Translations under genes and position numbers: made by a program
Notes under the pieces: model-generated
Seen by the model: the letters and a program-made list of their open reading frames with translations, nothing else
The model's database searches: none
Told to the model about the DNA's origin: nothing
Part shown: positions 8,496 to 16,335 of the stretch, in pieces
Position numbering within the stretch: position 1 is the first letter of the stretch
Layout: each line of letters opens with the position of its first letter
DNA from: Syntrophales bacterium
GTDB taxonomy: Bacteria; Desulfobacterota; Syntrophia; Syntrophales; UBA2210
Length of the DNA stretch: 55,007 nucleotides
Assembly (NCBI GenBank): GCA_023228425.1
Contig: JALOBE010000019.1
Location: 1 to 55,007 of the forward strand
Direction: 5' to 3'

Positions 8496-9263
8496 TTATT
8501 GATTTATGGCGCTTATGGCACTATTGCGCAAAATACCAAGGCCCACCTCCAGCGGGTCCAGGCCGGCGAGCATGCGCCGGGGGTTCTCCTCCAGAAGGCG
8601 GCGCGTCCCCTTTTCCCCGATCCTCTTCCGAAGCAGAACCGCGGCCCCGGAGAGTACCGGTCGCCGCCGGGTGGGCGAGTGAGCATCGGTGGCCACGAAA
8701 TGGATCCGGCCGCTGTCCAGCAAGGTCAGGGCAGCTGTCTGCGCCGCGTCGCCGAATTCCCCGGTGAGGCTCATGGCGGTGACCTGCACGAACACACCCT
8801 GCCGCACCCATTCCCCGACGAGGTCGGGGCGCTGCCGGATCATGCGGTTTCGTTCGGGGTGCGTAAGGATCGGCGTGAATCCCCTGAAGCGCAGAGCGGT
8901 AAAATGATTACCCACAAAGGGCGGGACCGCTTCCGAAGGCAGTTCGATGAGCACGAAATGTCCCCCGGGGCAGAGCTCGGGATTATCTTCGAGGAAGGCC
9001 ACAATGTCAGGATCGACGTGTATGTCGCCGGCCATCAGGAGGTTGAGCCCGATGGCCTCTTCCTGAAGACGCTGTTTCAGGAGATCGTAAACCGGACGGA
9101 TGGTGGCGGCATCGTTCTCGTAGCGGCCCCGGTAGCAGTGGGGCGTCGCCACGATCGTTTGAATACCGTCATCCCAGGCGATGCGGCACATGGCCAATGC
9201 ATCGTCCATGGTTTCGGGTCCATCGTCGAGGCCCGGCAGAATGTGACAGTGTATGTCAATCAG
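8496..9263 (-). CDS. CpsB/CapC-like PHP-family protein-tyrosine phosphatase, apparent CTG start
   Basis: The protein (255 aa from CTG at 9263) begins xIDIHCHILPGLDDGP, the characteristic N-terminus of the metal-dependent PHP phosphatases that dephosphorylate the BY-kinase tail. Further metal-ligand candidates are ATPHCY, EL-x-x-E, LTHPERN and ATDAHS. No ATG, GTG or TTG exists in frame between the upstream stop (TAA at about 9319) and the H-C-H motif. CTG is preceded by GGAGGT at 6-nt spacing and would give MIDIHCH, as in the family; ATT one codon later is the alternative. The next in-frame ATG, at 9209, would remove the catalytic HxH. A family A repeat lies directly upstream. Confidence 0.82.
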   Translation of the reverse strand: MIDIHCHILPGLDDGPETMDDALAMCRIAWDDGIQTIVATPHCYRGRYENDAATIRPVYDLLKQRLQEEAIGLNLLMAGDIHVDPDIVAFLEDNPELCPGGHFVLIELPSEAVPPFVGNHFTALRFRGFTPILTHPERNRMIRQRPDLVGEWVRQGVFVQVTAMSLTGEFGDAAQTAALTLLDSGRIHFVATDAHSPTRRRPVLSGAAVLLRKRIGEKGTRRLLEENPRRMLAGLDPLEVGLGILRNSAISAINQ

Positions 9264-9310
9264 GCTCCCACCTCCGGTACGGCAAACCTCCGGCCCTTCG
9301 GTTACAAGAA

Positions 9311-9455
9311 GAGACCTTTAAACTATCGATTGTGTCATTTCGACCTTTTTCCTGTCACTTCGAACGCATGTGAGAAGTCTGAAAGATTTCTCGCTTTGCC
9401 CGGGACATGGATTTCTCGTCGCTGCGCTCCTCGAAATGACAAAATTAAAGGTCTC
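9311..9455. repeat. Complete family A element (type II) with 11-bp terminal inverted repeats
   Basis: This is the cleanest single copy: GAGACCTTTAA at the left, TTAAAGGTCTC at the right, and the palindromic core between (GTGTCATTTCGACC ... CTCGAAATGAC). Total length is 145 bp. Confidence 0.88.
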
Positions 9456-9616
9456 GAACCGATGAGCCGTCGTCGTTTCTATCGTTCTTACCGCCATATG
9501 GCAACAACGCCCGGCCCAAAGTACCCCGCGTCGACCGGCGTTGAAAATGAGCCCGTCCGCCGCTCTGCCCCTGTTGAAAAGGATAGAACATAAAGCGGAC
9601 AAATCTGTTCGTTGCT

Positions 9617-9700
9617 AAAACCTTTGAAAAGCTATAGATTGTGTCATTTCGACCTCTTCCCTGTCACTTCGAACGCATGTGAAAAGTCTATAAAGGTCTC
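9617..9700. repeat. Family A element, internally deleted
   Basis: The left end reads AAAACCTTTGAAAAG then GATTGTGTCATTTCGACC. It goes directly through CTTCGAACGCATGTG to TATAAAGGTCTC, skipping the AGAAATCC half of the core. Confidence 0.75.
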
Positions 9701-9991
9701 CTGACTGTCAAACGTTGTAGTGTTGATGGTCCCGTAAAAAGTCCAAATTTCCCCAAAAAAGTAATTTTAAACTTGAGGTTGCCATATTTGATAGCATATG
9801 GCAAGCAAAAAAATCCCCAATACCCCATGTCAAACCGGGGGTTGCGGTAGGGGGAACATATCATTCGAGATGAAACGGATGTGAACCGAATATGCGAACA
9901 TATCCAAAGCAACCCCCGGACGATGGGAATCGGATAGATTGTGCGTCTCAACCGGATCGCAGGGGCATGCCCTGCCCGAATTGGATGATTC
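9701..9991. other. Gene-free stretch with two inverted repeats
   Basis: GCCATAT/ATATGGC form a hairpin at 9781-9802. CCGGGGGTTGC at 9835-9845 is repeated in inverse at 9909-9919 (GCAACCCCCGG). No coding frame with a ribosome site is seen. The stretch separates the exopolysaccharide region from the tRNA gene. Confidence 0.5.
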
Positions 9992-10079
9992 TGGTACCTG
10001 GGGCGGGAATCGAACCCGCACAGAGTCAAACTCCCAGGGATTTTAAGTCCCTTGCGTCTACCAGTTCCGCCACCCAGGC
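9992..10079 (-). tRNA. tRNA-Leu, anticodon UAA
   Basis: The minus strand folds as an 88-nt class II tRNA. The acceptor is GCCTGGG/CCCAGGT (G1-U72 as in other tRNA-Leu), the anticodon stem is AGGGA/TCCCT with loop CTTAAAA (anticodon TAA), the variable arm is long (GGGAGT...GACTC), and the T-loop is GTTCGATTC. The 3' CCA is encoded. Confidence 0.97.
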
Positions 10080-10106
10080 ACGTTTCAGAAGGTTTCGGAG
10101 TGTCTG

Positions 10107-10136
10107 CCTATAATATGTATGGTCGGTCTGTGTCAA
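10107..10136 (-). promoter_or_regulatory. Probable sigma-70 promoter for tRNA-Leu
   Basis: The minus strand reads TTGACA (10136-10131) and then TATTATAGG around 10115-10107, giving 15-18 nt spacing depending on the -10 register. It lies about 30 nt upstream of the mature tRNA 5' end. Confidence 0.6.
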
Positions 10137-10157
10137 GGGCATACTGCCTCCGCGGCC

Positions 10158-10180
10158 GGGGGCGCAAGCCCCCTTATTTG
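10158..10180 (+). terminator. GC hairpin with GCAA tetraloop and T-rich tail
   Basis: GGGGGC-GCAA-GCCCCC is followed by TTATTTG. It lies in the 190-bp gap between the divergent tRNA-Leu and MTA/SAH deaminase genes. It could insulate the deaminase from upstream transcription or act in its leader; no antiterminator fold is evident. Confidence 0.45.
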
Positions 10181-10270
10181 CTCTTGATACAGGGTATCCT
10201 GCTGTGATAGGCACATCACATTGCAGGTTCCGGAGAGATCATCCGGACCGGTCAGGAGGTCGCGGAAACC

Positions 10271-11599
10271 ATGAAGGACGCCGATATCCGCATCACCGGC
10301 GGAACGCTGCTGTCGATGGACGGGAGCGGAGACGTCCTTGACGGCGGAGCCGTTGTCGTTCGGGGCGACACCATCGTCGCCCTGGGAAAGGCCGACGACA
10401 TCAACAGGACCTGGCGGGCGAAGAAGACCATCACCGCGGAAAACTGTATCGTCATGCCGGGCCTCGTAAACGCCCACACCCACGCCGCCATGACCTGCTT
10501 CCGGGGCATTGCCGATGACCGGACTCTCATGGACTGGCTCAACAATTTCATCTTCCCGGCGGAAGCGAAAAACGTCAATCCCGACCTTGCCTACTGGGGA
10601 AGCCTGCTGGCGTGCGCCGAGATGATCCGGTCCGGAACGACGACTTTCTGCGATATGTACATCTTCGAGGACGAGACGGCCCGGGCCGCCGCCGAGGCGG
10701 GCATGCGCTGTCTCCTGGGAGAGGTTCTCTTCGATTTCCCCTCCCCCAGCGTGAAAACCCCCGCCGAGGGAATCACGTATACCCGCATGCTTCTGGACCG
10801 ATGGGCCGGCCATCCGCTGGTCAATATCGTCGTGGAACCCCACGCCCTGTATACCTGCTCGCCGCCGCTCCTGAAAGACGCCAAGGCCCTGGCCGACGAA
10901 TACGGGGCACCCCTTGCCATGCATCTCCTGGAGAATGGAAAGGAAAGAATCGATCTGGAAGCGCGACTCGGAACCCGGGCTACCCGCTTTCTCAAGGACC
11001 TGGGCCTCCTGGACGAGCGCTTCTTCGCCTTTCACTGCGTCGCCGTGGACGGGGAAGACATGGATATCCTGGCCGATCACGGCTGCGGAATAGTCCACAA
11101 TCCTGAAAGCAACATGAAGCTGGCCTCGGGCGTAGCCCCCGTAACAGCCATGCTGGAGCGGGGCATCACCGTCGCCCTCGGCACCGACGGCGCCGCCAGC
11201 AACAACAACCTGGACATGTTCGCCGAGATGGACACGGCGGCCAAGCTCGAAAAGGTGGCCCGCCTGGATCCCACCATCATGCCGGCCCCCGCGGTGCTCC
11301 GGATGGCTACCCGTGACGGCGCCGCGGTGCTGGGCATGGGACATATCACGGGCTCCCTCGAGCCGGGCAAAAAGGCCGACATCATCATCATCGACATGAA
11401 CAAACCCCACCTGACCCCGCTCTACAATGCATATTCACACCTCGTGTACGCCGTCAGGGGGGACGACGTGATCACCTCCATCATCAACGGCCGGATCGTC
11501 ATGGAAGACCGCCGGCTTACCACCATCGACGAGGAAGCCGTCATGGGCCGGGTCCGGGATATTGCCCGCAGGGTACAATCAGGCCTGACGGGATCGTAA
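10271..11599 (+). CDS. mtaD: 5-methylthioadenosine / S-adenosylhomocysteine deaminase
   Basis: This 442-residue cytosolic amidohydrolase deaminates MTA and SAH (to methylthioinosine and S-inosylhomocysteine), clearing products of SAM-dependent reactions. Metal and catalytic residues of the family are visible: NAHTH (H69, H71), HLLE (H218, E221), FHC (H255) and GTDGAASNNN (D306). An N-terminal beta-strand sandwich and a C-terminal sandwich (EPGKKADIIIID) frame the barrel. AGGAGGT sits about 10 nt before the ATG. Length is typical (about 430-445). Relatives deaminate other adenosine derivatives, so adenosine or 5'-deoxyadenosine are alternative substrates. Confidence 0.92.
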   Translation: MKDADIRITGGTLLSMDGSGDVLDGGAVVVRGDTIVALGKADDINRTWRAKKTITAENCIVMPGLVNAHTHAAMTCFRGIADDRTLMDWLNNFIFPAEAKNVNPDLAYWGSLLACAEMIRSGTTTFCDMYIFEDETARAAAEAGMRCLLGEVLFDFPSPSVKTPAEGITYTRMLLDRWAGHPLVNIVVEPHALYTCSPPLLKDAKALADEYGAPLAMHLLENGKERIDLEARLGTRATRFLKDLGLLDERFFAFHCVAVDGEDMDILADHGCGIVHNPESNMKLASGVAPVTAMLERGITVALGTDGAASNNNLDMFAEMDTAAKLEKVARLDPTIMPAPAVLRMATRDGAAVLGMGHITGSLEPGKKADIIIIDMNKPHLTPLYNAYSHLVYAVRGDDVITSIINGRIVMEDRRLTTIDEEAVMGRVRDIARRVQSGLTGS

Positions 11600-11984
11600 A
11601 AAACGGCCGTTTCAAAAGATGAAGACCGTATATGCCTCGTGCCCCTTACCGTGGTGCGTCAGGCCATTCATTATCGTCGGATCATTCTTTCGGGCAGGGC
11701 GTTGACGAATCCCGGGACTATATTTCATGGTCCCGCATTTTTTTGTTGCATTTTTATCGATTTCGGCGCACTATCGTCACACGTTACGCAGCTTTTTCTC
11801 CGCACCCCACGTGAAACGAACCACCGACTTCTTCCGCGGCCTCACCGGCCGCGTTCTTGTTTGTGATTCCTCCTCCCCGCAGATTCTTTTCCGGACTCCC
11901 CCGACCGTGTCGTTGTGGAAGGGCATTGCCCGGAAGCCTGCAATCACAAGTTGTACTGAACGAACAACGGAGGAGGAAAGGGAA
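11600..11984 (+). other. Intergenic stretch with a terminator-like hairpin
   Basis: Downstream of the deaminase gene there is no credible gene. A stem CGCGGCC-TCACC-GGCCGCG at 11835-11853 followed by TTCTTGTTTG resembles a rho-independent stop. A perfect palindrome AAACGGCCGTTT lies just past the deaminase stop. Confidence 0.45.
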
Positions 11985-12275
11985 ATGAGGTATTCTCGAA
12001 GTGTTTTCTGTCTGGTTGTCTTTGTCTGTTTTCTCGCCCTCTGGGCGCCGATGCTGGCGGCCAAGGAGAGTGGATCCCCGGTTAACATCAATACGGCATC
12101 CGCCACGGAACTGGCCACGTTGAAGAACATCGGCCCGGCCCTGTCACAGCGGATTATCCAGCACCGTGAAAACAACGGCCCCTTCCAGCGGCCCGAGGAC
12201 ATCATGAATGTGCCCGGCATAGGCAGGCATGTTTTCGAGACCAACATCGACCGGATACAAGTCGATAGTGAATAA
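11985..12275 (+). CDS. ComEA-like helix-hairpin-helix protein, exported
   Basis: This 96-residue protein has an N-terminal signal peptide (hydrophobic 7-23, cut near MLAA/KES). The remainder is one ComEA-type double HhH domain: VNINTASATELATLKNIGP, then an R-I-I-x-x-R hairpin and GPFQRPEDIMNVPGIG. Such domains bind DNA backbone non-specifically; in competent bacteria ComEA pulls incoming DNA into the periplasm, and stand-alone copies are common in anaerobes. The ATG was chosen because GGAGGAGG lies just upstream; longer in-frame extensions lack a ribosome site and would bury the signal peptide. Confidence 0.88.
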   Translation: MRYSRSVFCLVVFVCFLALWAPMLAAKESGSPVNINTASATELATLKNIGPALSQRIIQHRENNGPFQRPEDIMNVPGIGRHVFETNIDRIQVDSE

Positions 12276-12364
12276 GGGGTCGGTCGGCCCCGTACAGGGC
12301 AGCACCATGTAAATGACGGCAGGTTGCAGGCACGGGCCCGGATCGGGCCTTCCCGGAGAGACAG

Positions 12365-13243
12365 TTACCGGGAATGGCCCGGCCTTCCCGCCTCCCGTCT
12401 TCCGTTGCCCCGCAGATACGCCTGTGAGAGGGTCCTGGTTACCAGGCGACTCCCCCCCATTCCAGGGGGTTTGAAATCAAGAACAATGGCCAGGAAATCC
12501 ATAACGATCTGAAGAGTCACACCCCAGAGCACATCCTCTTCGCCGTCGGGCGATGTCCAGATCAGGCAGGGTGTTTCAAAGAAGCTTTTCGATCCGTTGA
12601 CGTTATCGTTGATGCAGTAGGTCCCGTAGTGTTCTTCCCTGAAAAAAGCGGACAGAGGTATCTCCACGACTCGATCGACTTCTTCGTTGAGACGAAAGGG
12701 AGCGTCCTTTTTTACGTATCCCAGGACCGGGAAAATGGTCTTGGTGAACAGAATGAGATTGCGGAACGGCAGGGGGCCGAGAAATTCAACGTTTAGGGGA
12801 TTGAGCCTGATTTCTTCCCAGGCCTCACGCAGGGCGTTTGCCAGAAACAGCCCGATGGCGGCGAACTCTTCCGATCCCCGTGTTTTCGCACTGTTCCGCG
12901 GGAACCCTCTCAATACGGGAGTCATTCCCAGCAGGAGGGGGATGCGCAGGATTCCGTCCAGCCGGGGGTTCAACATGCCCCCGGGCCCGCTCAGGTCCCC
13001 CGCCTGGGCGACGGCCGACGAGCGGCGGATAAGCTGCACCACGAACTCCTCCCGCGCCGGGGTTCCCGGCCGCGCCGTATTCTTGAAGCACAGCGGAATC
13101 AGGACACCGGCAGGCTGCCAGGGGACACCCTTCCTGTTCTCCGAGCGGATAGCCGACATACGGCGGGCATAGTCCACAGGCTCGGACGCCAGCCGTTTCC
13201 CGGCCAGGTCAAGGAGATCCCTTTTGTCAGTCGGGACGTTCAT
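12365..13243 (-). CDS. NUDIX hydrolase, CoA-pyrophosphatase-like, with an enlarged Nudix box
   Basis: This 292-residue protein (from MNVPTDKRD) has the layout of NudL-type hydrolases: a region like L-x-x-R-R-S (VQLIRRSS) and AQAGDLSGPGGML, where CoA pyrophosphatases have HAGQVSFPGG, then REAWEEIRL, the catalytic helix of the Nudix box. About 45 extra residues separate the GG from the RE helix; the classic box has about 13. Candidate substrates are CoA and other diphosphates; the insertion leaves this open. The start overlaps the upstream thioredoxin-like gene by 17 nt. A longer frame from 13291 would extend deep into that gene. It converges with the ComEA-like gene. Confidence 0.72.
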   Translation of the reverse strand: MNVPTDKRDLLDLAGKRLASEPVDYARRMSAIRSENRKGVPWQPAGVLIPLCFKNTARPGTPAREEFVVQLIRRSSAVAQAGDLSGPGGMLNPRLDGILRIPLLLGMTPVLRGFPRNSAKTRGSEEFAAIGLFLANALREAWEEIRLNPLNVEFLGPLPFRNLILFTKTIFPVLGYVKKDAPFRLNEEVDRVVEIPLSAFFREEHYGTYCINDNVNGSKSFFETPCLIWTSPDGEEDVLWGVTLQIVMDFLAIVLDFKPPGMGGSRLVTRTLSQAYLRGNGRREAGRPGHSR

Positions 13244-13808
13244 TATCTTGGCTGCGGCGGGTTCGTGATATGGCGCGCAGGCTCGATTCAAGTTCCTCCA
13301 GGGTCGTGATGCCCACCATGGTGTCCAGGAGGACTCCCTTTGTAAACAGCAGGTAGGTCGGCGTGGTCGTCACGGCATAGCGCTCCTTCAAAACAGGGTT
13401 TTGCGAGACATCCAGGCGGACCAGCCTCAGTTCGCCCAGGTATTTCGGTGCCAGCTTCTTCAGCGTCGGCATGGCCCTGTGACAGAAAACGCATTCCCGG
13501 TCCCAGCAGCAGACCAGAACCGTTTCGTCCCGTTTCAGCACCTCTTCCTCGAACGTTCCGTCCGACACATCGGCCAGGTAATCCGTGTAGAGACCGGCAC
13601 CGCACCGCCCGCAGAGCGGAAGATCGTGGACACGGTGTCCCGGAATCCGGTTCACCCGGTGACAGCGCAGGCACCGGATGAACAACTCGTCCAGCGAGGC
13701 GCCGCACCGCCCGCAGAGCGGCCGATCGTCGAGGTGATCCCGGGTAATCCGGTTTTTCTGGCCGCACTTGAGGCAGCGGATAATCAGACTCTGTTCCGGT
13801 GACGTCAT
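13227..13808 (-). CDS. Thioredoxin-like protein with two N-terminal zinc ribbons
   Basis: Of 193 residues, the first 70 contain two copies of a CxxC...CGRCG ribbon (C12/C15/C32/C35 and C46/C49/C66/C69). The thioredoxin-2 family normally has one. The thioredoxin domain follows, with redox motif C106-V-F-C109 in the usual place (W-D-x-E-C-x-x-C) and the cis-proline at TTTP150. CVFC is unlike CGPC of classical thioredoxin, so its potential is probably different. It is cytoplasmic (no signal peptide) and likely reduces disulfides or acts as a stress-sensing chaperone. It lies between kdsD and the NUDIX gene with tight spacing, suggesting one transcript. Confidence 0.85.
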   Translation of the reverse strand: MTSPEQSLIIRCLKCGQKNRITRDHLDDRPLCGRCGASLDELFIRCLRCHRVNRIPGHRVHDLPLCGRCGAGLYTDYLADVSDGTFEEEVLKRDETVLVCCWDRECVFCHRAMPTLKKLAPKYLGELRLVRLDVSQNPVLKERYAVTTTPTYLLFTKGVLLDTMVGITTLEELESSLRAISRTRRSQDNERPD

Positions 13809-13819
13809 GCCAAATCAGT

Positions 13820-14833
13820 TCATTCCTCCCGCGACAGGGCCATCCGTATGGTCCCTCCCCGTCCCAGGATGTCGTGAAGATGGACCGATCCCTCGAGAAT
13901 GCCCTCTGAATCCAGGACCACCAGCGTGGTGATTTCATGCTTCTGCATGATCTCGATGGCTTCCCCCAGGGTCGCCCCGCCGCTGATGCTCCGCGGTCCC
14001 CGGGTCATGAAGTCGTCCACGACCTTTCCATTAAATTCCACCTGCTGCCGGATGGAGCGCCGGAGGTCCCCGTCGGTAAGGATGCCCACAAGACGGTTGT
14101 CCCGGTGTGTCACGAGTACGAAGCCAAGATTTTTTTCGTCCATCTCACGGACTGCCTCGGCAATGGGCGAACCGGTGAAAACCCGGGGGACCCGGTCTTC
14201 CGTTATCATGGCTTCCCGCACCTTCGCCAGGAGGCGGAGCCCCAGGGAGCCGCCGGGATGGAACTTGTAAAAGTCCTCCTGGGTAAAGTTCTTCGCCCGC
14301 ACCAACGCGACGGCAAGGGCGTCTCCCATAGCCAGGGCCGCCGTCGAGCTTGACGTGGGGGCCAGATTGAAGGGACAGGCCTCCCGGGGGACTCCCACGT
14401 TGATCCAGATGTCGCTTGCCCGGGCCAGTGTCGAGGCGCCGCTTGCCGTGAAGGCGATGAGAGGAACGCCGATGTCGTGGAAACTGTCGATGAGCGCGTT
14501 CAGCTCCTGCGTTTCGCCGCTGTTGGATATGGCAAGGACCACGTCGTCCCGGGTCACGATCCCCAGGTCTCCGTGGAGACCTTCCACGGGATGAAGAAAG
14601 AGAGCGGGCGTACCCGTGCTGGTAAGAGTCGCCACGATTTTCTTCCCGATGAGACCCGATTTGCCCAGTCCCGTCACAATGACGCGGCCCCGGCAGGACG
14701 AAATAACCTCCACGGCCCGCCTGAATTCATCGCCCACCTTGTCGATGAGGGAGGTAATGCTTTCGGCCTCGATCCTCAGAACCTCCCGGGCCTGTTCAAC
14801 GCAATCGTCGTTCATATTTTTTTCATTTCTCAC
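13820..14833 (-). CDS. kdsD: Arabinose-5-phosphate isomerase, KpsF/GutQ family
   Basis: This 337-residue enzyme converts ribulose-5-phosphate to arabinose-5-phosphate, the first step to Kdo for lipopolysaccharide or capsule. An N-terminal SIS domain (VIVTGLGKSGLIGKK; HPVEGLHGDLG; ISNSGET) is followed by two CBS domains (about 210-330). Length is standard. The GTG start has AGGAG 9 nt upstream; an ATG six codons later is the alternative. It heads a three-gene run (kdsD, thioredoxin-like, NUDIX). Its presence supports an outer membrane with Kdo-containing LPS. Confidence 0.93.
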   Translation of the reverse strand: MRNEKNMNDDCVEQAREVLRIEAESITSLIDKVGDEFRRAVEVISSCRGRVIVTGLGKSGLIGKKIVATLTSTGTPALFLHPVEGLHGDLGIVTRDDVVLAISNSGETQELNALIDSFHDIGVPLIAFTASGASTLARASDIWINVGVPREACPFNLAPTSSSTAALAMGDALAVALVRAKNFTQEDFYKFHPGGSLGLRLLAKVREAMITEDRVPRVFTGSPIAEAVREMDEKNLGFVLVTHRDNRLVGILTDGDLRRSIRQQVEFNGKVVDDFMTRGPRSISGGATLGEAIEIMQKHEITTLVVLDSEGILEGSVHLHDILGRGGTIRMALSREE

Positions 14834-14900
14834 GTTCAGGTGCTCCTGCCGTCATCCCCGCAAAGGCGGGGCGGATACCCAGAGATGTCGGCACAGACCT

Positions 14901-15390
14901 GAGACCTTTAATCTTGTCATTGCGACCGCCCCACTTGTCATTTCGACCGCCCAACTTGTCATTCATCGCCCACTATGCCATTGCGACCGCCCAACTTGCC
15001 ATTCATCGGCCCACTATGCCATTACAATCGCTCAACTTGCCATTGCGATCGTCCAACTTTGTCATTTCGACCGAAGGGAGAAATCTTTCACAGTGGTGTT
15101 GGAGAAGAAAGATTTCTCGTCGCTTCGCTCCTCGAAATGACGGAATAACAACGCTCCTCGAAATGACGGGCTTTCAAAGCTCCCCGGCATGGCGAAATAA
15201 AAGCACTCCTCGAAACAACGGAGCAAAACATGCTCCCCGGCATGACAGGCTTTCAATGCTCCCCGGCACGACGGAGTAAAAGCGCTTCCCGAAACAACGG
15301 AGTAAAACATGCTCACCGGCACGACGGGCTTTCAATGCTCACCAGCGTGATGGAATCCGGCATGTTCCTCGACATGAGGCCGTTCAAAGT
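14901..15390. repeat. Family A repeat cluster opening with GAGACCTTTAA
   Basis: It begins with GAGACCTTTAATCTTGTC. A run of degenerate units (CATTGCGACCGCCCAACTTG) leads into a type I core at 15061-15141 with both arms intact. That is followed by decayed units (CTCCCCGGCATGACAGG) to about 15390. No coding frame is credible. Confidence 0.8.
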
Positions 15391-15468
15391 TTTTTTACTC
15401 TAACGGGGTATCTTCTTAATACGTTTTATATTTCTTGACAAGTACATTTCAAACGGAGGACCAGACCC

Positions 15469-15588
15469 ATGGGAGTGTTCGCCGATACAACCAGCCTGGA
15501 ACGAGTCCTCTACGCCGTGTTCGCCCATGAAAACATGAAACAACAAACGGGTACAGCCTTTCTTGCAGAGGTGACACAACACTCTTGA
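15469..15588 (+). CDS. Possible 39-aa peptide of unknown function
   Basis: A short frame, MGVFADTTSLERVLYAVFAH to ...TQHS, has GGAGG 9 nt before its ATG. It is not made of repeat units, unlike everything to its left. No family is recognised; it is soluble, with no membrane segment. It points toward the convergent nrdG gene. It may be a real small gene or a remnant of a longer one. Confidence 0.4.
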   Translation: MGVFADTTSLERVLYAVFAHENMKQQTGTAFLAEVTQHS

Positions 15589-15641
15589 CGTTAGCCCCCC
15601 GGGGAATGCCGGGTCGGTCGCGAGGCCCCTGCCCCAGCCGG

Positions 15642-16334
15642 CTATCTCAGGAATGCCGACGGAACCCAGCGCCGGACCCGTTCCAGGACAGCGGCGCGCT
15701 CCCAGCCGGTGAAGGCGTCTTGTTTCGGAAAGTCCGGGTCAAGGGACGCGGAGGGGACAAACCGCTGCAGGACGTAGCGGCCGGCGCCGGCGAGACGCTC
15801 TGCCGCGCGCTCGATATCATCCGGTGTCAGAAGGTGACCCACCAGGGTGGTCCTGAACTCGTAGTCCACCCCCGATGTCATGATGAAATCAATACTTTCA
15901 TCGATGGCACCATAATCGACGGCACCGCCCGCCAGGATCGGCCAGGCCTCCCGGGGTCCCTTCACATCCATGGCGATGTAATCAACGAGCCCGTTTTCCG
16001 CCAGATCCCGAAGCACCGCCGGCCGCGACCCGTTGGTGTCGACCTTGACGGCAAAACCAAGATCCTTTACCGCGGCGGCGAGGCTCGACAGGCGCTCTCC
16101 CTGCAATGTCGGTTCGCCGCCGGTGATGGTGACGCCCTCCAGCTTGCCCCGCCGTGTCTCCAGGAACTCCAGGACCGCCTTGACGGGAACGAGCCTGTCA
16201 GGAGGAAAACCCCGGACAAGGTCCGGGTTGTGGCACCAGGGACACCGGAAATTACACCCCACGGCAAACAGTACGGCACAGATCCGCCCGGGGTAATCGA
16301 TGAGCGAGAATTTCTGCAGGTACCCGGTGTCCAT
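15642..16334 (-). CDS. nrdG: Anaerobic ribonucleotide reductase activating protein (radical SAM)
   Basis: This 230-residue radical-SAM enzyme installs the glycyl radical on NrdD. C27xxxC31xxC34 (GCNFRCPWCHNP) binds the 4Fe-4S cluster and TGGEPT contacts SAM. The N-terminus (GYLQKFSLIDYPGRICAVLF) is that of the longer NrdG subtype found in strict anaerobes and archaea rather than the E. coli type. It starts one base after the nrdD stop, so the two are surely co-transcribed from the NrdR-controlled promoter upstream of nrdD. Confidence 0.93.
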   Translation of the reverse strand: MDTGYLQKFSLIDYPGRICAVLFAVGCNFRCPWCHNPDLVRGFPPDRLVPVKAVLEFLETRRGKLEGVTITGGEPTLQGERLSSLAAAVKDLGFAVKVDTNGSRPAVLRDLAENGLVDYIAMDVKGPREAWPILAGGAVDYGAIDESIDFIMTSGVDYEFRTTLVGHLLTPDDIERAAERLAGAGRYVLQRFVPSASLDPDFPKQDAFTGWERAAVLERVRRWVPSAFLR

Positions 16335-16335
16335 C

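Noticed and set aside
10133..11410. 425-residue open frame opposite the MTA/SAH deaminase
   Set aside because: It is the antisense of a high-GC gene with clear catalytic motifs; it has no ribosome site and no recognisable domain.
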